A stretch of 64,000 nucleotides of DNA from Drosophila persimilis (GCF_003286085.1 NW_020825288.1:24614001-24678000), one strand, 5' to 3'. Shown: positions 48,221 through 59,232, numbered from the stretch's first letter. Notes: generated by a model not told the origin, from the letters alone. Made by a program: numbers and translations.

Positions 48221-51200
48221 AAACAGGACAACATCGCAGAACAAACAGGGACAAACAAGACAACAAAGTGCCACAAAGCACGTCCTCCGCGCCCCGACAC
48301 GGTGTCAACAAAAAGTGTTGCAAAAGAATCAACAAGCAGCTCAGAAATTAATACGTCCTACCAGCGCACATAGGTGTGAAGTTCCACCACGACTGGGCCC
48401 ACTCCCTGTCCCATCTGCGTGCAACTATTTGCTACGTGTCATAATCTTTTGCCAGAAAGTGTTGAGAGATGTATTGCACGAGTATGTATGCGAGCTCATC
48501 GGAGTAAGAGGGGATCCAAGGGGATCGCATGGTAGGCACGAATTTGCTCCAGTTTGCTTGGGGCCGTCGCACAGTGGGTGAAATTACCAATTTAGCAGGA
48601 AAAATCTGTTTGCCCCTAAAGTATTCAATATATTACGCAAAACAATTAATTATTTTTTAACAAAAATTTTAATCTTAAAATTAAAATTAACCTAGTCAAG
48701 ATATAGGCAAAAATATGAAGGGTAAAAATTGTTACTGTGCAATATTCTTCGAATTTCTTGCCATTTATGTTCTCTACATTCACTTTAAATAACGAAGGCT
48801 ATCAAAATATGTGTCTCTAATGGGAACAAACTTTGGGAACATGGGAACTCCATAAACGAAGCTAACAGAATATAAGTGTCAAGGAAGTTCAAGGAATGAG
48901 CCGTCATATACATATATATTTTTTCTCAACGAAATTTGAGTAAACGACATTAAGAGCAGGACAAGTTTATTACACATTTATTAAGTTTAATTTTTTAATA
49001 CCTTGCAAACCACAGTCTAAAAATAATTACTATTCGTTTGTGCACACCCCAGATAATACAGAAAACTATTTTTTCTTCAAAAATATAACTCGCACTTCGA
49101 AATATGCCTAACCTGAGGAGCACATCCAAAATGGCATCATATGGTATGTTCTATAGCCGAAGACGGTTCGAACTTTTAAACTAAAAATATAAGAAAAAAC
49201 CCTATATCTCCTTAAAGAATTCTAAATGGATACAGCCAACAAAAAATTCAAAATAAGCCTTTTATGTGCCAGACTTGTTGCTTCAATCACTGTGCGTCCG
49301 TCTGAGGGTTTTGTTTGATTACGATTAGGTTTATGTCGGAATTTACCAAGGAAATGGGTGGCTCGTGGCCAACTACGTATAATTGCATCTCGATTGCTCT
49401 TCTTGTCGGTGATCAAATTTCAAACTGAAATCACTTTAAGTTCCAGCACACTTTATGCGATAACACAAGGGTTCGGGGCAGTTCTCTCCCCAAGCTGGCT
49501 CTTCCCGGCGCCTCGTACAAGCTGAACAAATAAGAAAGCAAATTTGTTTACCGAACAGCTAAGAGCCTGGCCAAGTAAAACAATGAAAGAAGAACCAACA
49601 AAGAAGCTTTCCCTTCATTGCGTTGCGGGGGTTCCAACGAAATAAATATGCTTTCAGCTATAAAATTATAGCCAACGTTCCTGCAACGTTTATCAAAGCA
49701 TTTGCACTGCTGAGCATGCCAATGGTAGAACTAAACTACTTAGCGATGACCTTCACAGATTCCTGCCACGACATGCTACGCCACGCCAAGAACCCACCCA
49801 CTCCAACCTCCCACTCCAACCTCGCACTCCCTCCTTCAGATGGCAGGTTGCACGGGGCAACAGCTGGCTCCAGCCTGGGCCAGGGCCACGGCCATTATTA
49901 ATACCAATTAAATGAGCTTAGGACTTCTTTGTGTGCAAATCATTGAATGCTTATTACGCATACGCCACATGGACCAGCGATCCTGGAAAATATATGGCGC
50001 CGCCATGACAATGAACAAACTTTTTAATTGAAAAAAGTAAGCGGAAAAACTGGCGACTGCGAGTAGATAAGATAACAAGAGAGCAAAACCTCTAATTATT
50101 TTGCACAACGCTTCATTAGAAAGCCGCAGAGGGCACAAAAAAATGTTCTTCTTTTCGTCATTACTTTAACGGCCTGGCCGTCTGACGAATGACTTAATCA
50201 CCCAGAAAAGCACCACACAAATCAACGGGCACAACAGGCCCGACTCCGGGTCCGGGTCCTAGTCCGAGTCGGGCTGTTGTCACAGAACTTTCCAGGCGAC
50301 TCGGCTGCCAGAACTCCGCTCAAAATTAATGGAGCAAATCAAACGAGCAGAGAGCAGACACCAGCCCTTAGTCCAGTTCCGTAGGATGAGTTGGATCCGG
50401 ACCAGGAGCTGGACCCATAGGCGGAGCCGGAGCCCGGAAAGAGCCAGCCTTTAGTAATGACAAGATTTGTGTGGGCTGCATATAAAATTAGCGGAAAGTC
50501 GCCGCGAACCCGCCTGGCCTCGCATCGCATCGTTTCAAACTTTAAGTTCCACGGCCAGAGCTCATTTATTTTACTCTGGACGAACGTTTCATGGCGTGGC
50601 CGTGGATCTCATTTTTACTACTTTGTTTCTTTCATACCCTCTCCGAGTGTGCTAGGTCATTTTTACCAGAGGTTTGCCCGGTTATTTTACATCGAAATTT
50701 GAACCAACTAAGGCTTAGTAATTGTCCGCGATTTGTGATTAATTGATAAAAAACATTATTGAAGCCACCATTTGAATGGCAAGATGTTTCGACCACTGCA
50801 TTTCAATAATTCCCACAGACGCGCGGTGTGCCCAATGGCAGTTTTTTGGTCAATTTTGGAACACTATGTTCTTCTCATGGAAAAACAATACTTTCATGGT
50901 CAGTTAGTTATAAAAGTCTGGTTTAAAAAGTGCTAAAAAGATCTGTTTTGTTACATTTGAAAGAGTATTCCAGTCTTCAGTCTTGTGGCGCCTTCACTAT
51001 ATTCTCCTCTTTTAATTTAAAGTCAAGCGAAAATTGCAAAAATATTAACTTCCTGTGCAACCAGCAAACAAACAACTGCGGAGTTGGGTCATGAAGATTT
51101 TAAAACTTCATTTTTGCGGGATACTTTGTGGTGTGCATTTTATATTTATGATTTGTATTCTGTTCCTCCGGGCAAGACAGGCTTTAATTAAGCCAAGGAA

Positions 51201-52984
51201 AACCCAAGTCTGGCTTTAAGAGAGCCTTGCCTGCCGGCCCTGGGTACAATTCAAGACGTAGACAGTGCACATGGAAAATTTCGTTGAATTGGCACAAAAT
51301 GTAATAATCATTTCGCAGCTCTTCTCGCACTTGTGCCTGGCGCAGGGGGGTCAGAGGTTGTCTGTGTAAGGGAAACAGCTGTTTCCGCAGTCAAGCCGGA
51401 TGGGGTTAGGCGGTTCTGGCTGCTCTGCAGAGAGGGGCAATGTGGAGTCTCTGTGTGGAACTGTGCGAGGCGTGTGCCACAATTTGCTATTCATTTGAAT
51501 TTTCAGCTTGCTCCGTTGTTTGCCGCCGCCATCGTTCGACCATAAAATTCAAAAGATTATGAAAATTTCGCTTTTGGCCACTTCCTTGTGCTGCCACAAA
51601 AATATTTGGCTTATTTTGCTGGTGTTTTCCTGGTTGCTGCGGCAGCCGCTGTGTGTGTGTGTGTGTATGTGGCCACGGCCACTGCAACAATAATAATCAT
51701 AATGCAGAAACGTGCTGCACTCCCAGCCACTCATCCGTACAATTTCAATGTGGCATTCATTTTGGGCGTGCGATCATTGCTGGAATTTAATCAACCTTTT
51801 TGGTGTTTTATTTCAATTTTAGATTTAGCTTTTAGCCAGATACACAGAGTGGACGGGTGCTCATGGGCATGATATCTATTTTTGGTGGAATTTGGTGGAG
51901 CGAAGAGCAAACTGTTCAAGGATGAAACGTATTTCCATAGTTTATTTACCGAGATTAGAAATCTTACAATTATTTCAGTTACGGAATCTTTGGTCCACCG
52001 CTTTCGGTAGAGGGACACAAGTGCGAGTCCGTCGCAATGCCCTCATCGAGGAGGATATTGACTGGGTGCTGACGGATGGGTTTTTATATCAGTCGGAATC
52101 ACAATTTCGATTATCTAAAAAATGTAAAATATAAGAGAGTGCTTGCCTACCTGAAAATCCCTGCTTACTCGTATATTCCGAGTGCTTGAAACATTTTTCA
52201 TTCTGTCTTTCCTATTTCCCAACGAGTAGCTGTACTGGATAGTTACCGTATTACGATTTGCTGATAACCTGTTGCATTCTATTTCAAGAATACTGGCAAT
52301 TTCCCCAGGAAAATGTCCCATTTTATGTCGTCTTCTTGCAACTGCGGCTTTCTTGCAGGCCGTTGCACTGTGACCAAGCGAGTAACGCTACTTGGACATT
52401 CATTTCATCCTATTACCAGTACTTAGATAAAGCCAAAGGATTTCAACTTAGAGAGCTCTTCTTGGCATTTATGCGCTGCTCGCTGCCAAGTAAAACCAGC
52501 AGCTGAAAACTGTTGCTGGAATTTTTTATATTTATTTATTTATGAGCTGACAGGCAGACAGCCGTAAGTTGTAGTCCAGCATTGTTGTCGGTTGTGCATT
52601 AGGAAAAAATATACATTCATACAACACATTGTCATAGGAAAAGTTACAAACTCCATGTGCATTATTTAAAGTTTACTCAGCTTTAGTTTTCATTTTGCCC
52701 ATGGGGCAGATTCAAGTCACGTGACTGCCTTTGGACATCGAACTCGTACGGGAATCCCAGCGGGAATTTCGAAAGGTCTAACGAGCGTGACAAATGCAAA
52801 TGAAAGTAACGAACCAAAATTTCATCTGACCCAATGGACACGGACCTGACATAACCGTAAGTTAGGAGTGAAGTAGGCAGACCGAGACATTCCCGAGACG
52901 GTAAAAATCTAATCAAATGCTTAGATTGCTTTGGTAATTGTAGCAAATGTTTCGAATTCTAACTACTAACGGTTACCACGTATG

Positions 52985-54178
52985 CACTATGGTCCGAACG
53001 ACCACTTTTGTTGGCCAAAATTAATAACTCCCGAACGGAACAAGATTTTTTCATTTAGTTTTTTGTATTGGATACATATAATCAATAAGAAATGGATTTA
53101 AGAAAAAAAATAGGTGTGGCACCGCCCCTTTTTTTAATAATGCATATTTAAATTTTTAGTTATAGTGAAAAAAAGTATTAAGCATATTTTATTTAAGAAA
53201 ACAGCGTTGCACGACTAAAAAAAATTTTGATTTAAATAAAAATAAAATCGTTTAAAGGTTTCCGTAAATTATTGCCGAAATCCTTGTCTAGAAGCAAGGT
53301 TAACGCCTCGTTAAGTGAGATATGTGCCGGCTTTCCTACTGGGTCCTGTACAGCCTTACGAACTTAGTTAGCATATTTGGACATAAAGATAAATGTATTA
53401 TAACAAAGGCTTGTGGCCAATCCACATATTTTCGTTCAAACATCTTTGAATTTTACCGGCATTTGTTCCGGTATGTTGCCAAACGGTAACAAATTTTCTT
53501 GCTGGTATCTTCAAAAGCTTTATTAATTTCATATGATATGTCGCCTTAAGATCCGTTTTCAAATAATTGATAATTTTACCCTTCTTTGAATTCCATTCGG
53601 CAAACAAATCTGCATTTTCGAATTTGAGGTTATGCTCTATTAATGTAAATTCCAAGAATTGTGGTAAAAAGTGGCATTTCTAACTATATACATTTCAAAA
53701 AGTATTTATTAATCTACGACACAGAAAAGGTTTCAGGGTGGGACTAGGTAGGACTCACTTTGTACACCTTTTCAAAAATTAGTTTTCATTACAAGTTGGC
53801 ACATGTTGAAGGCCTCACTTTAACCTTCAAATACGAAGACATCAGAACTACTAGAGACAGTTAAAAACTCAAAACACGTAGTAAGAACCCGACAGATTAA
53901 GATTCATCAAAAAAATTTAATCACGTCTTGGCGTTTTTCAATTTTTGAGATATTTAAAGTGGTTATTAATTTGCCACTTTTTCCCTTCACGTGCTTTACT
54001 ATAAAAACAGTTGGGTTGCACAGCTGATTTTGCGAATGTGGCGCCATCTATGGAAATTTCTGGTACGCAGATTTAATGGTCGATCTTTTTCTAATGCAGG
54101 GCGATCAAAACCAGGTTTCAGTTTTGACTTTGAAAAATTAGGTTTTGGCCAACAAAAGTGGTCGTTCGGACCATAGTG
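52985..54178. mobile_element. non-autonomous Transib DNA transposon with intact ends
   Basis: Both ends carry the same 36-bp terminal inverted repeat without a mismatch (52985-53020 and 54143-54178), starting CACTATGGTCCG. It is flanked by a 5-bp target-site duplication, GTATG (52980-52984 and 54179-54183). CACWATGG termini plus 5-bp duplications are diagnostic of the Transib superfamily, the lineage from which RAG1 and the V(D)J signal heptamer descend. At 1,194 bp the element is too short for an intact transposase of about 700 residues. Minus-strand fragments at about 53398-53655 and 53231-53384 look coding but are broken by stops and a frameshift, so it needs a transposase in trans. A GCGCCATCTATGG segment and a TATAAAA lie near 53999-54056. 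Confidence 0.85.
53231..53655 (-). pseudogene. broken coding remnant inside the Transib element
   Basis: On the minus strand one open frame (53655-53398) ends at a stop. A second frame continues from about 53384 to 53231 with an in-frame TAA at about 53364-53366. The second part uses fly-like codons and contains KAVQDPVGKPAHISLNEAL and LLDKDFGNN. It presumably derives from the transposase, but I do not recognise the catalytic segments and cannot prove it. Confidence 0.4.
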
Positions 54179-54394
54179 GTATGTTTGCCCAAATTCTTGA
54201 GAATTATTGAGGAAATTGCCGTTTTATTTGGGCGCACACTTAGCAAGCCCGAAATCAGGAACGAGCATAATGTCTAACTCTAAAATTATCATATGTCATT
54301 CTTAGTGAACTTTGATAACACGCCAGCCATGAAAACTCAACCTTTATTGCTAAGCTACTCTGTGAGAGACAGAGAGTTCGCTGACAACAAATCG

Positions 54395-54490
54395 ACGGAA
54401 ACAAGGACATTATTATTAACATAGCTATATCAAGGATATATTTATGTAGTTTATGCGCTCGGAAACGCTTCCTTCAGGCTGTTACATACA
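54395..54490 (-). mobile_element. mini-me-like repeat remnant
   Basis: Read on the minus strand it has TATGTAACAG, then GAAGGAAGCGTTTCCGAG, then TATAAA/ATATATCCTTGAT and a decayed GTCC segment. This order is typical of a very common fly repeat with TA-rich and GTCY-rich parts (mini-me type). It is degenerate, and the limits are approximate. Confidence 0.5.
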
Positions 54491-54520
54491 TCTTCCAAAA
54501 TATAATAAAGCATTGTTATC

Positions 54521-56030
54521 TTTAACTACCAGCCATAACAACTACAATTTCTCCTAAAAATAGTATATAAAGCTGTACAAAATATTCCAAGCTGCAAAAA
54601 TCTAGTTAAAAAAAAAAGCATGGACAACTTATTTAAAAACTTGAAATTTAACGCCAAAAATGGATTCTGTCGTCAAAGGGTTGAAAATGATTTTGCTTTC
54701 GTTGGTTTTTTTTCTTTTTCGTTTTTTGGCTGCATGGAATTTTTGCAATTTTCCACATGCCAATTTTTTTTCTGCTGGCTGTCTTATGCCCTTAAGGGTA
54801 CGCTGCAGTTGCAAATGCTTGAAATTACATTTTTCGCATTAATAAAAATGAAATAAAAATAAAAACTGAGCTCCTGCTTGGGATCCTGCTGCTCCTGCCG
54901 CTGCATCAGTGCACGAAATATGCAAATGCGCCGCGTGCAGAGCAGCAGATAAAACCGAGCAGGAGACACATGTGTGTTTTTTTCGGTTTTATTTTTCCCT
55001 TTTTTTGGAGCTGGCGCTGGAGGGAGTTCCTGGGTGCCTCACATAATGGGGAGCAGCTGTTGCAGGCAGTGCCAAAAGTCACAATAAATTTGTGCATTAG
55101 TTTCCCTCAGCCCCAGCTCTCCAAGCCAGAACGCCGGATCTAGAATCCAGTGCCAGTGCCAGTGCCGTTGGAGGTCTCTGGCCTCTAATATGTTTTGAAT
55201 ATAAATATAGATAGTAGCAGGTATATGTTAAATTATTTGGAATTTGTTTTCTCATAAATAAAGTAGCGTCTGCTTTTGTTTAATGATGCCAAAATATTTA
55301 TACAGAACTTGAAAGCGCCGCGAGGACTCCTCTCGACTGTGACTGATGGCCAAACTGATGGCTGAAACAGCTCCTGGCTATTTGGCATGGGTTTATTTGG
55401 AAAAATTAATTAGTTTTTCATTTGACTACATTTCGCTATTGCAACAGAGAGGGGAAAATGAGTCTGTCGAGGTTCTGTCCGGAGTTAATAATGGAATTTT
55501 TGGGGAATCAATGAGGTTATACAAGTTCTTTAAGTTTTTGCATTAATGAAATGTAAAGGAAATGAATGCTGAGCTATTTCCGCAGGTTATGTTTGTGATC
55601 TATATATTAAAAGTAGAAGATTGTTCGGTGTTATACGGTTTACTGTGTGATGGTATAAATGCGATGCAGAGTCGAAAAAATAGCGAAAGTTTCGAATCAG
55701 GTTTATGACGAGAGCACGACGAGTCTGTTTGATGATTAGCTCGATTCAAGACGGGGTCAGATTGAAGACGCGGGAGTTGATTCAAGATGGTGTCAGGCGG
55801 CCAAATTGTCTGTGCCCTAATCCAAGCGAGAGCTCGACAGGTCGAGAGAGCAATAGAGAAGGCGAAAGAAAGGCGCGCGAGAACGGCTGTAAAGACCGTC
55901 GAATTTTACAAGATTGTCTACTGGTACTCTAGTAGTCAGTGGGGATCAAAGTTAGAAACTTGGACTAGAAAACTGGGGGAAACAGGAAAATAGATATGAC
56001 ACTTTATGGCCTTTCTGGGCAAAGAAATGT
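54521..56030. other. intergenic, with one coding-like stretch at 55705-55993
   Basis: Mostly AT-rich sequence without a gene. From about 55700 to 55993 base composition rises and two frames stay open. The frame from 55787 encodes 68 residues rich in Arg/Ala/Glu (helical, QARARQVERAIEKAKERRAR). A GATTCAAGAYGGNGTCAG unit occurs twice (about 55743 and 55779). No family was recognised. It lies just upstream of the first decayed copy of the repeat-protein cluster. Confidence 0.4.
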
Positions 56031-56293
56031 GTGATTTCACAAATAAGTACCATGTCAACCCAGTATACCTTATGTAACCGTAACGTAATCTATTGTTTAG
56101 ATCCGTCACATTCAACCATCTTCGCTGGTTGTCAAAAACAGGAAAGATGCCATTCCTGACGAAACAATTGTGAATATTTAAGGATTAAGCGTTTAAGCCA
56201 GCTGATCATATCCTTCCGAAAGCATAATATAGACGCCATTTTGTAAAGGTTTAACAGAAAAGAAAAGGATGACATTTCATTGAAAACTAAAGC
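56031..56293 (+). pseudogene. decayed upstream copy (A) of the Gly/Pro repeat gene
   Basis: Positions 56031-56115 match the 5' flank of the intact gene (56609-56700; shared block CAGTATACCTTATGTAA and neighbours). Positions 56187-56293 match its 3' flank (59247-59391; shared AAGCCRGCTGATC, GGTTAA.CAGAAAAG, and ATTTCATTGAAAACTAAAG). Only about 70 bp lie between, so TATA box, signal peptide and repeat array are all lost. It is a relic of a tandem gene duplication. Confidence 0.75.
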
Positions 56294-56708
56294 CTTGTTT
56301 TCACTGCTGCTGTGAACACCTTGGCAACAGAGAAGAGCCCACAGTCCGAGACTATCAAAGTTATTACTGGGACTCGGAGAGTTCGAGTAATCACTAGAAT
56401 GGACGACATGCCACTGTCTGGACTTGACTTTTGCAAACTTCGTTTTAGTCAAGGTCTGATAGTGTTTGAAATTCGGATTTCACTACAATTTAAGCTGGTA
56501 CTCCAGTAGAAAGTGAATGTTCGACCAGTGAAACCAGATTCCTGTGTATATAAAACGATAAATGAATATACAGAATTGAGGTTCGTAAGACTATTCCCCT
56601 AGGACTATGTAATTTCACAAAAAAATACCACGTCAAAACCAGTATACCTTATGTAACTGTAACTAAATCGTATGATTCGATTCGTCTACATCAACATTCC
56701 CATACTCG

Positions 56709-56715
56709 TATAAAT
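56709..56715 (+). promoter_or_regulatory. TATA box of the Gly/Pro repeat protein gene
   Basis: TATAAAT lies 55 nt before the ATG at 56764, which places the transcription start near 56740 and leaves a leader of only about 24 nt. A strong TATA with a very short leader is the arrangement seen in highly expressed, tissue-specific fly secretory genes such as glue and chorion genes. Confidence 0.7.
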
Positions 56716-56763
56716 GGAGGATTGCAAGGCCTCGGCTTCATATTGATTCCCTACCTCGCTAAT

Positions 56764-59232
56764 ATGAAGCTCTATTGCGGGTTCCTTTTTTTGCTCTTCG
56801 CTTTGGGGTTTGCCAGGCCGCAGAACGGAAATGGCAACGTAAATAAAAATTTCAACAAAGTCAAAATTGGAGGTCAGGCTACGTCAGCTCCTATTGCTCC
56901 AGCACCACCACCGGGTGGCCCAGGACCCGGTGGCCTAAGACCCGGTGTTCTAACACCTGGTGGACCAGAACCGGGAGGACCAGGATCGGGCTGGCCAGGA
57001 TACGGTGGCCCAGAACCAGGGGGACCAGGACCCGGTGGCCCAGGACCGGGTTGGCCAGCACCGGGAGCGCCAGGACAGGGTTGGCCAGCACCTGGAGTCC
57101 CAGGACCTGGTGGCCCCGAACCGGGAGGTCTAGGACCAGGAGGCCCAGGACCAGGAAGCCCAGGACCAGGACGTCCAGGACCAGGAAGCCCAGGAAGCCC
57201 AGGACCAGGACTTCCAGGACCGGGAGGCCCAGGACCTGGTGGCGCAGGACCCGGTGCCCTAGGATCTAGTGGCCCAGGACCCGGTGGCCCAGAATCGGGA
57301 GGACTAGGACAAGGCTGGCCAGGAAACGGTGGCCCAGAACCAGGGGGACCAGGACCCGGTGGCCCAGGACCCGATCGCCCAGGACCCGTTGGCCCAGGAA
57401 CTGGTGGCCTAGGACCTGATGGCCCAGAACTAGGGGAGACAGGACCCGGTAGCCCAGGACTGGGTTGGCCAGCACCGGGAGTCCAAGGACCTGATGGCCC
57501 AAAACCTGGGGGGACAGGACCCGGTGGCCCAGGACTGGGTTGGCCAGCACCGGGAGTCCAAGGACCTGATGGCCCAAAACCTGGGGGGACAGGACCCGGT
57601 GGCCCAGGACCGGGTTGGCCAGCACCGGGAGTCGAAGGAACTGATGGCCCAGAACCTGGGGGGACAGGACCCGGTGGCCCAGGACCGGGTTGGCCAGCAC
57701 CGGGAGTCCAAGGACCTGATGGCCCAGAACCGGGTTGGCCAGCACCGGGAGTCCAAGGACCTGATGGCCCAGAACCTGGGGGCACAGGACCTGCTGTTCC
57801 AGGACCCGATAGCCCTGAACCGGGAGGCCCAGGACCGGGCGGGTCAGGACCGGGGGGGCCAAAACCCGGTGGCTCAGAATCGGGAGGACTAGGACAAGGC
57901 TGGCCAGGATACGGTGGCCCAGAACCAGGGGGGCCAGGACCCGGTGGCCCAGGATCCGGTGGCCCAGGATCCGGTGGCCCAGGACCGGGCTGGCCAGCAC
58001 CGGGAGTCCAAGGACCTGATGGCCCAAAACCTGGGGGGACAGGACCCGGTGGCCCAGGACTGAGTTGGCCAGCACCGGGAGTCCAAGGACCTGATGGCCC
58101 AAAACCGGGAGGCCCAACACCTGGTGGAGCAGGACCTGGTGGCCCAGGACTGGGTTGGCCAGCACCGGGAGTCCAAGGACCTGATGGCCCAAAACCTGGG
58201 GGGACAGGACCCGGTGGACCAGGACTGGGTTGGCCAGCACCGGGAGTCCAAGGACCTGATGGCCCAAAACCTGGGGGGACAGGACCCGGTGGCCCAGGAC
58301 TGGGTTGGCCAGCACCGGGAGTCCAAGGACCTGGTGGCCCCGAACCGGGAGGCCCAACACCTGGTGGAGCAGGACCTGGTGGCCCAGGACTGGGTTGGCC
58401 AGCACCGGGAGTCCAAGGACCTGATGGCCCAAAACCTGGGGGGACAGGACCCGGTGGCCCAGGACTGGGTTGGCCAGCACCGGGAGTCCAAGGACCTGAT
58501 GGCCCAAAACCTGGGGGGACAGGACCCGGTGGCCCAGGACTGGGTTGGCCAGCACCGGGAGTCCAAGGACCTGATGGCCCAAAACCTGGGGGGACAGGAC
58601 CTGGTGGCCCAGGACCCGGTCGCCCAACACCTGCTGTTCAAGGACCCGATGGCCCTGAACCGGCAGGCCCAGGACCGGACTGGTCAGGACCGGGGGGGCC
58701 AAAACCCGGTGGTCCAGGACCGGGTTGGACAGCACCGGGAGCGCCAGGAGAGGGTTGGCCAGCACCTGGAGTCCCAGGACCTGATGGCCACGAACCGGGA
58801 GGTCCAGGACCAGGAGGCCCAGGACCAGGAAGCCCAGGACCTGGACTTCCAGGACCGGGAGGCCCAGGACCTGGTGGCGCAGGACCCGGTGCCCTAGGAT
58901 CTAGTGGCCAAGGAGCCGGTGGCCCAGAATCGGGAGAACAAGGACAAGGCTGGCCAGGATACGGTGGCTCAGAACCAGGGGGGCCAGGACCCGGTGGCCC
59001 AGGACCGGGAGGCCCAGGATCTAGTGGCCCAGTAGCCGGCAACACAGGACCTGGTGGCCCAGGACCTGTTGGCCTAGGACCCGGTGGCATAACACCAGGA
59101 GGCCCAGGACCTGGTGGGCCAGGACCCGATGGGCCAGGACCTGGTGGCCCAACACCTGGACGCCCAACACCGGGTTGGCAGGGTTGGCCGGGTTTTCAAG
59201 AACAGTACAGACTAGGCCTGGTTTACGGATAG
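56764..59232 (+). CDS. secreted Gly/Pro-rich repeat protein, silk- or glue-like
   Basis: Single-exon gene of 822 residues. The ATG at 56764 is chosen because it opens a textbook signal peptide, MKLYCGFLFLLFALGFA, with cleavage before RPQ. An Asn/Lys-rich segment (NGNGNVNKNFNKVKIGG) and a short Pro/Ala linker follow. From about residue 50 to near the C-terminus the protein consists of GPGGP, GPGxP and PEPGG units, with about 13 WPAPGV[QE]G blocks in a 25-residue higher-order repeat. It ends in RPTPGWQGWPGFQEQY and a short tail. Cysteine is absent after the signal peptide. Units are not strict Gly-X-Y, so it is not a collagen; composition resembles the GPGGX motif of flagelliform silk. Likely role, inferred only: extracellular adhesive, silk-like or mucosal structural protein. 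I do not recognise an orthologue. Decayed copies lie on both sides. Confidence 0.82.
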   Translation: MKLYCGFLFLLFALGFARPQNGNGNVNKNFNKVKIGGQATSAPIAPAPPPGGPGPGGLRPGVLTPGGPEPGGPGSGWPGYGGPEPGGPGPGGPGPGWPAPGAPGQGWPAPGVPGPGGPEPGGLGPGGPGPGSPGPGRPGPGSPGSPGPGLPGPGGPGPGGAGPGALGSSGPGPGGPESGGLGQGWPGNGGPEPGGPGPGGPGPDRPGPVGPGTGGLGPDGPELGETGPGSPGLGWPAPGVQGPDGPKPGGTGPGGPGLGWPAPGVQGPDGPKPGGTGPGGPGPGWPAPGVEGTDGPEPGGTGPGGPGPGWPAPGVQGPDGPEPGWPAPGVQGPDGPEPGGTGPAVPGPDSPEPGGPGPGGSGPGGPKPGGSESGGLGQGWPGYGGPEPGGPGPGGPGSGGPGSGGPGPGWPAPGVQGPDGPKPGGTGPGGPGLSWPAPGVQGPDGPKPGGPTPGGAGPGGPGLGWPAPGVQGPDGPKPGGTGPGGPGLGWPAPGVQGPDGPKPGGTGPGGPGLGWPAPGVQGPGGPEPGGPTPGGAGPGGPGLGWPAPGVQGPDGPKPGGTGPGGPGLGWPAPGVQGPDGPKPGGTGPGGPGLGWPAPGVQGPDGPKPGGTGPGGPGPGRPTPAVQGPDGPEPAGPGPDWSGPGGPKPGGPGPGWTAPGAPGEGWPAPGVPGPDGHEPGGPGPGGPGPGSPGPGLPGPGGPGPGGAGPGALGSSGQGAGGPESGEQGQGWPGYGGSEPGGPGPGGPGPGGPGSSGPVAGNTGPGGPGPVGLGPGGITPGGPGPGGPGPDGPGPGGPTPGRPTPGWQGWPGFQEQYRLGLVYG
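57076..59000 (+). repeat. paired segmental duplication flanking the internal array
   Basis: The segment at about 57079-57370 (WPAPGVPGPGGPEPGG ... GAGPGALGSSG ... GQGWPGNGGPEPGG) recurs at about 58755-59000 with few changes (WPAPGVPGPDGHEPGG ... GAGPGALGSSG ... GQGWPGYGGSEPGG). The 25-residue array lies between the two. The coordinates cover both copies. Confidence 0.8.
57450..58600 (+). repeat. 75-bp (25-aa) coding tandem array
   Basis: The unit encodes GPDGPKPGGTGPGGPGLGW plus PAPGVQ and recurs exactly every 75 bp in its most homogeneous parts (for example 58441, 58516). About 13 units carry WPAPGV[QE]G, with variant or interrupted units at about 57610-57990 and 58085-58370. Neighbouring units are nearly identical at the DNA level, indicating recent unequal exchange or conversion. 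Confidence 0.9.

Larger units (their letters stand above)
43979..52979. other. gene-poor intergenic region
   Basis: No open frame in these 9 kb has coding character. Contents recognised are a retroelement RNase H relic (45491-45567), a 13-bp inverted repeat pair (48018-48220), short CAG runs (about 47350-47370) and a (TG)n tract (about 51649-51668). The rest is AT-rich and unassigned. Confidence 0.6.

Noticed and set aside
48189..48581. 130-codon plus-strand frame
   Set aside because: No ATG start at its head, biased amino-acid content, no recognisable domain; probably a chance open frame.
57266..58765. 499-codon minus-strand open frame opposite the Gly/Pro repeat gene (LANPVLGHRVL-type repeats)
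   Set aside because: It is an automatic product of the stop-free repeat unit in other frames. It lacks its own promoter or signal peptide, while the plus frame has TATA, signal peptide and poly(A) signal.
58094..58897. 267-codon plus-strand open frame (MAQNREAQHL..) in another frame of the repeat array
   Set aside because: Same cause as above: frame-shifted reading of the 75-bp repeat. It starts and ends inside the array.
56764..59232. Collagen assignment for the Gly/Pro repeat protein
   Set aside because: Glycine does not recur strictly every third residue (GPGGP, GGPGPG, GWPAPG break the register) and no collagen terminal domains are present.
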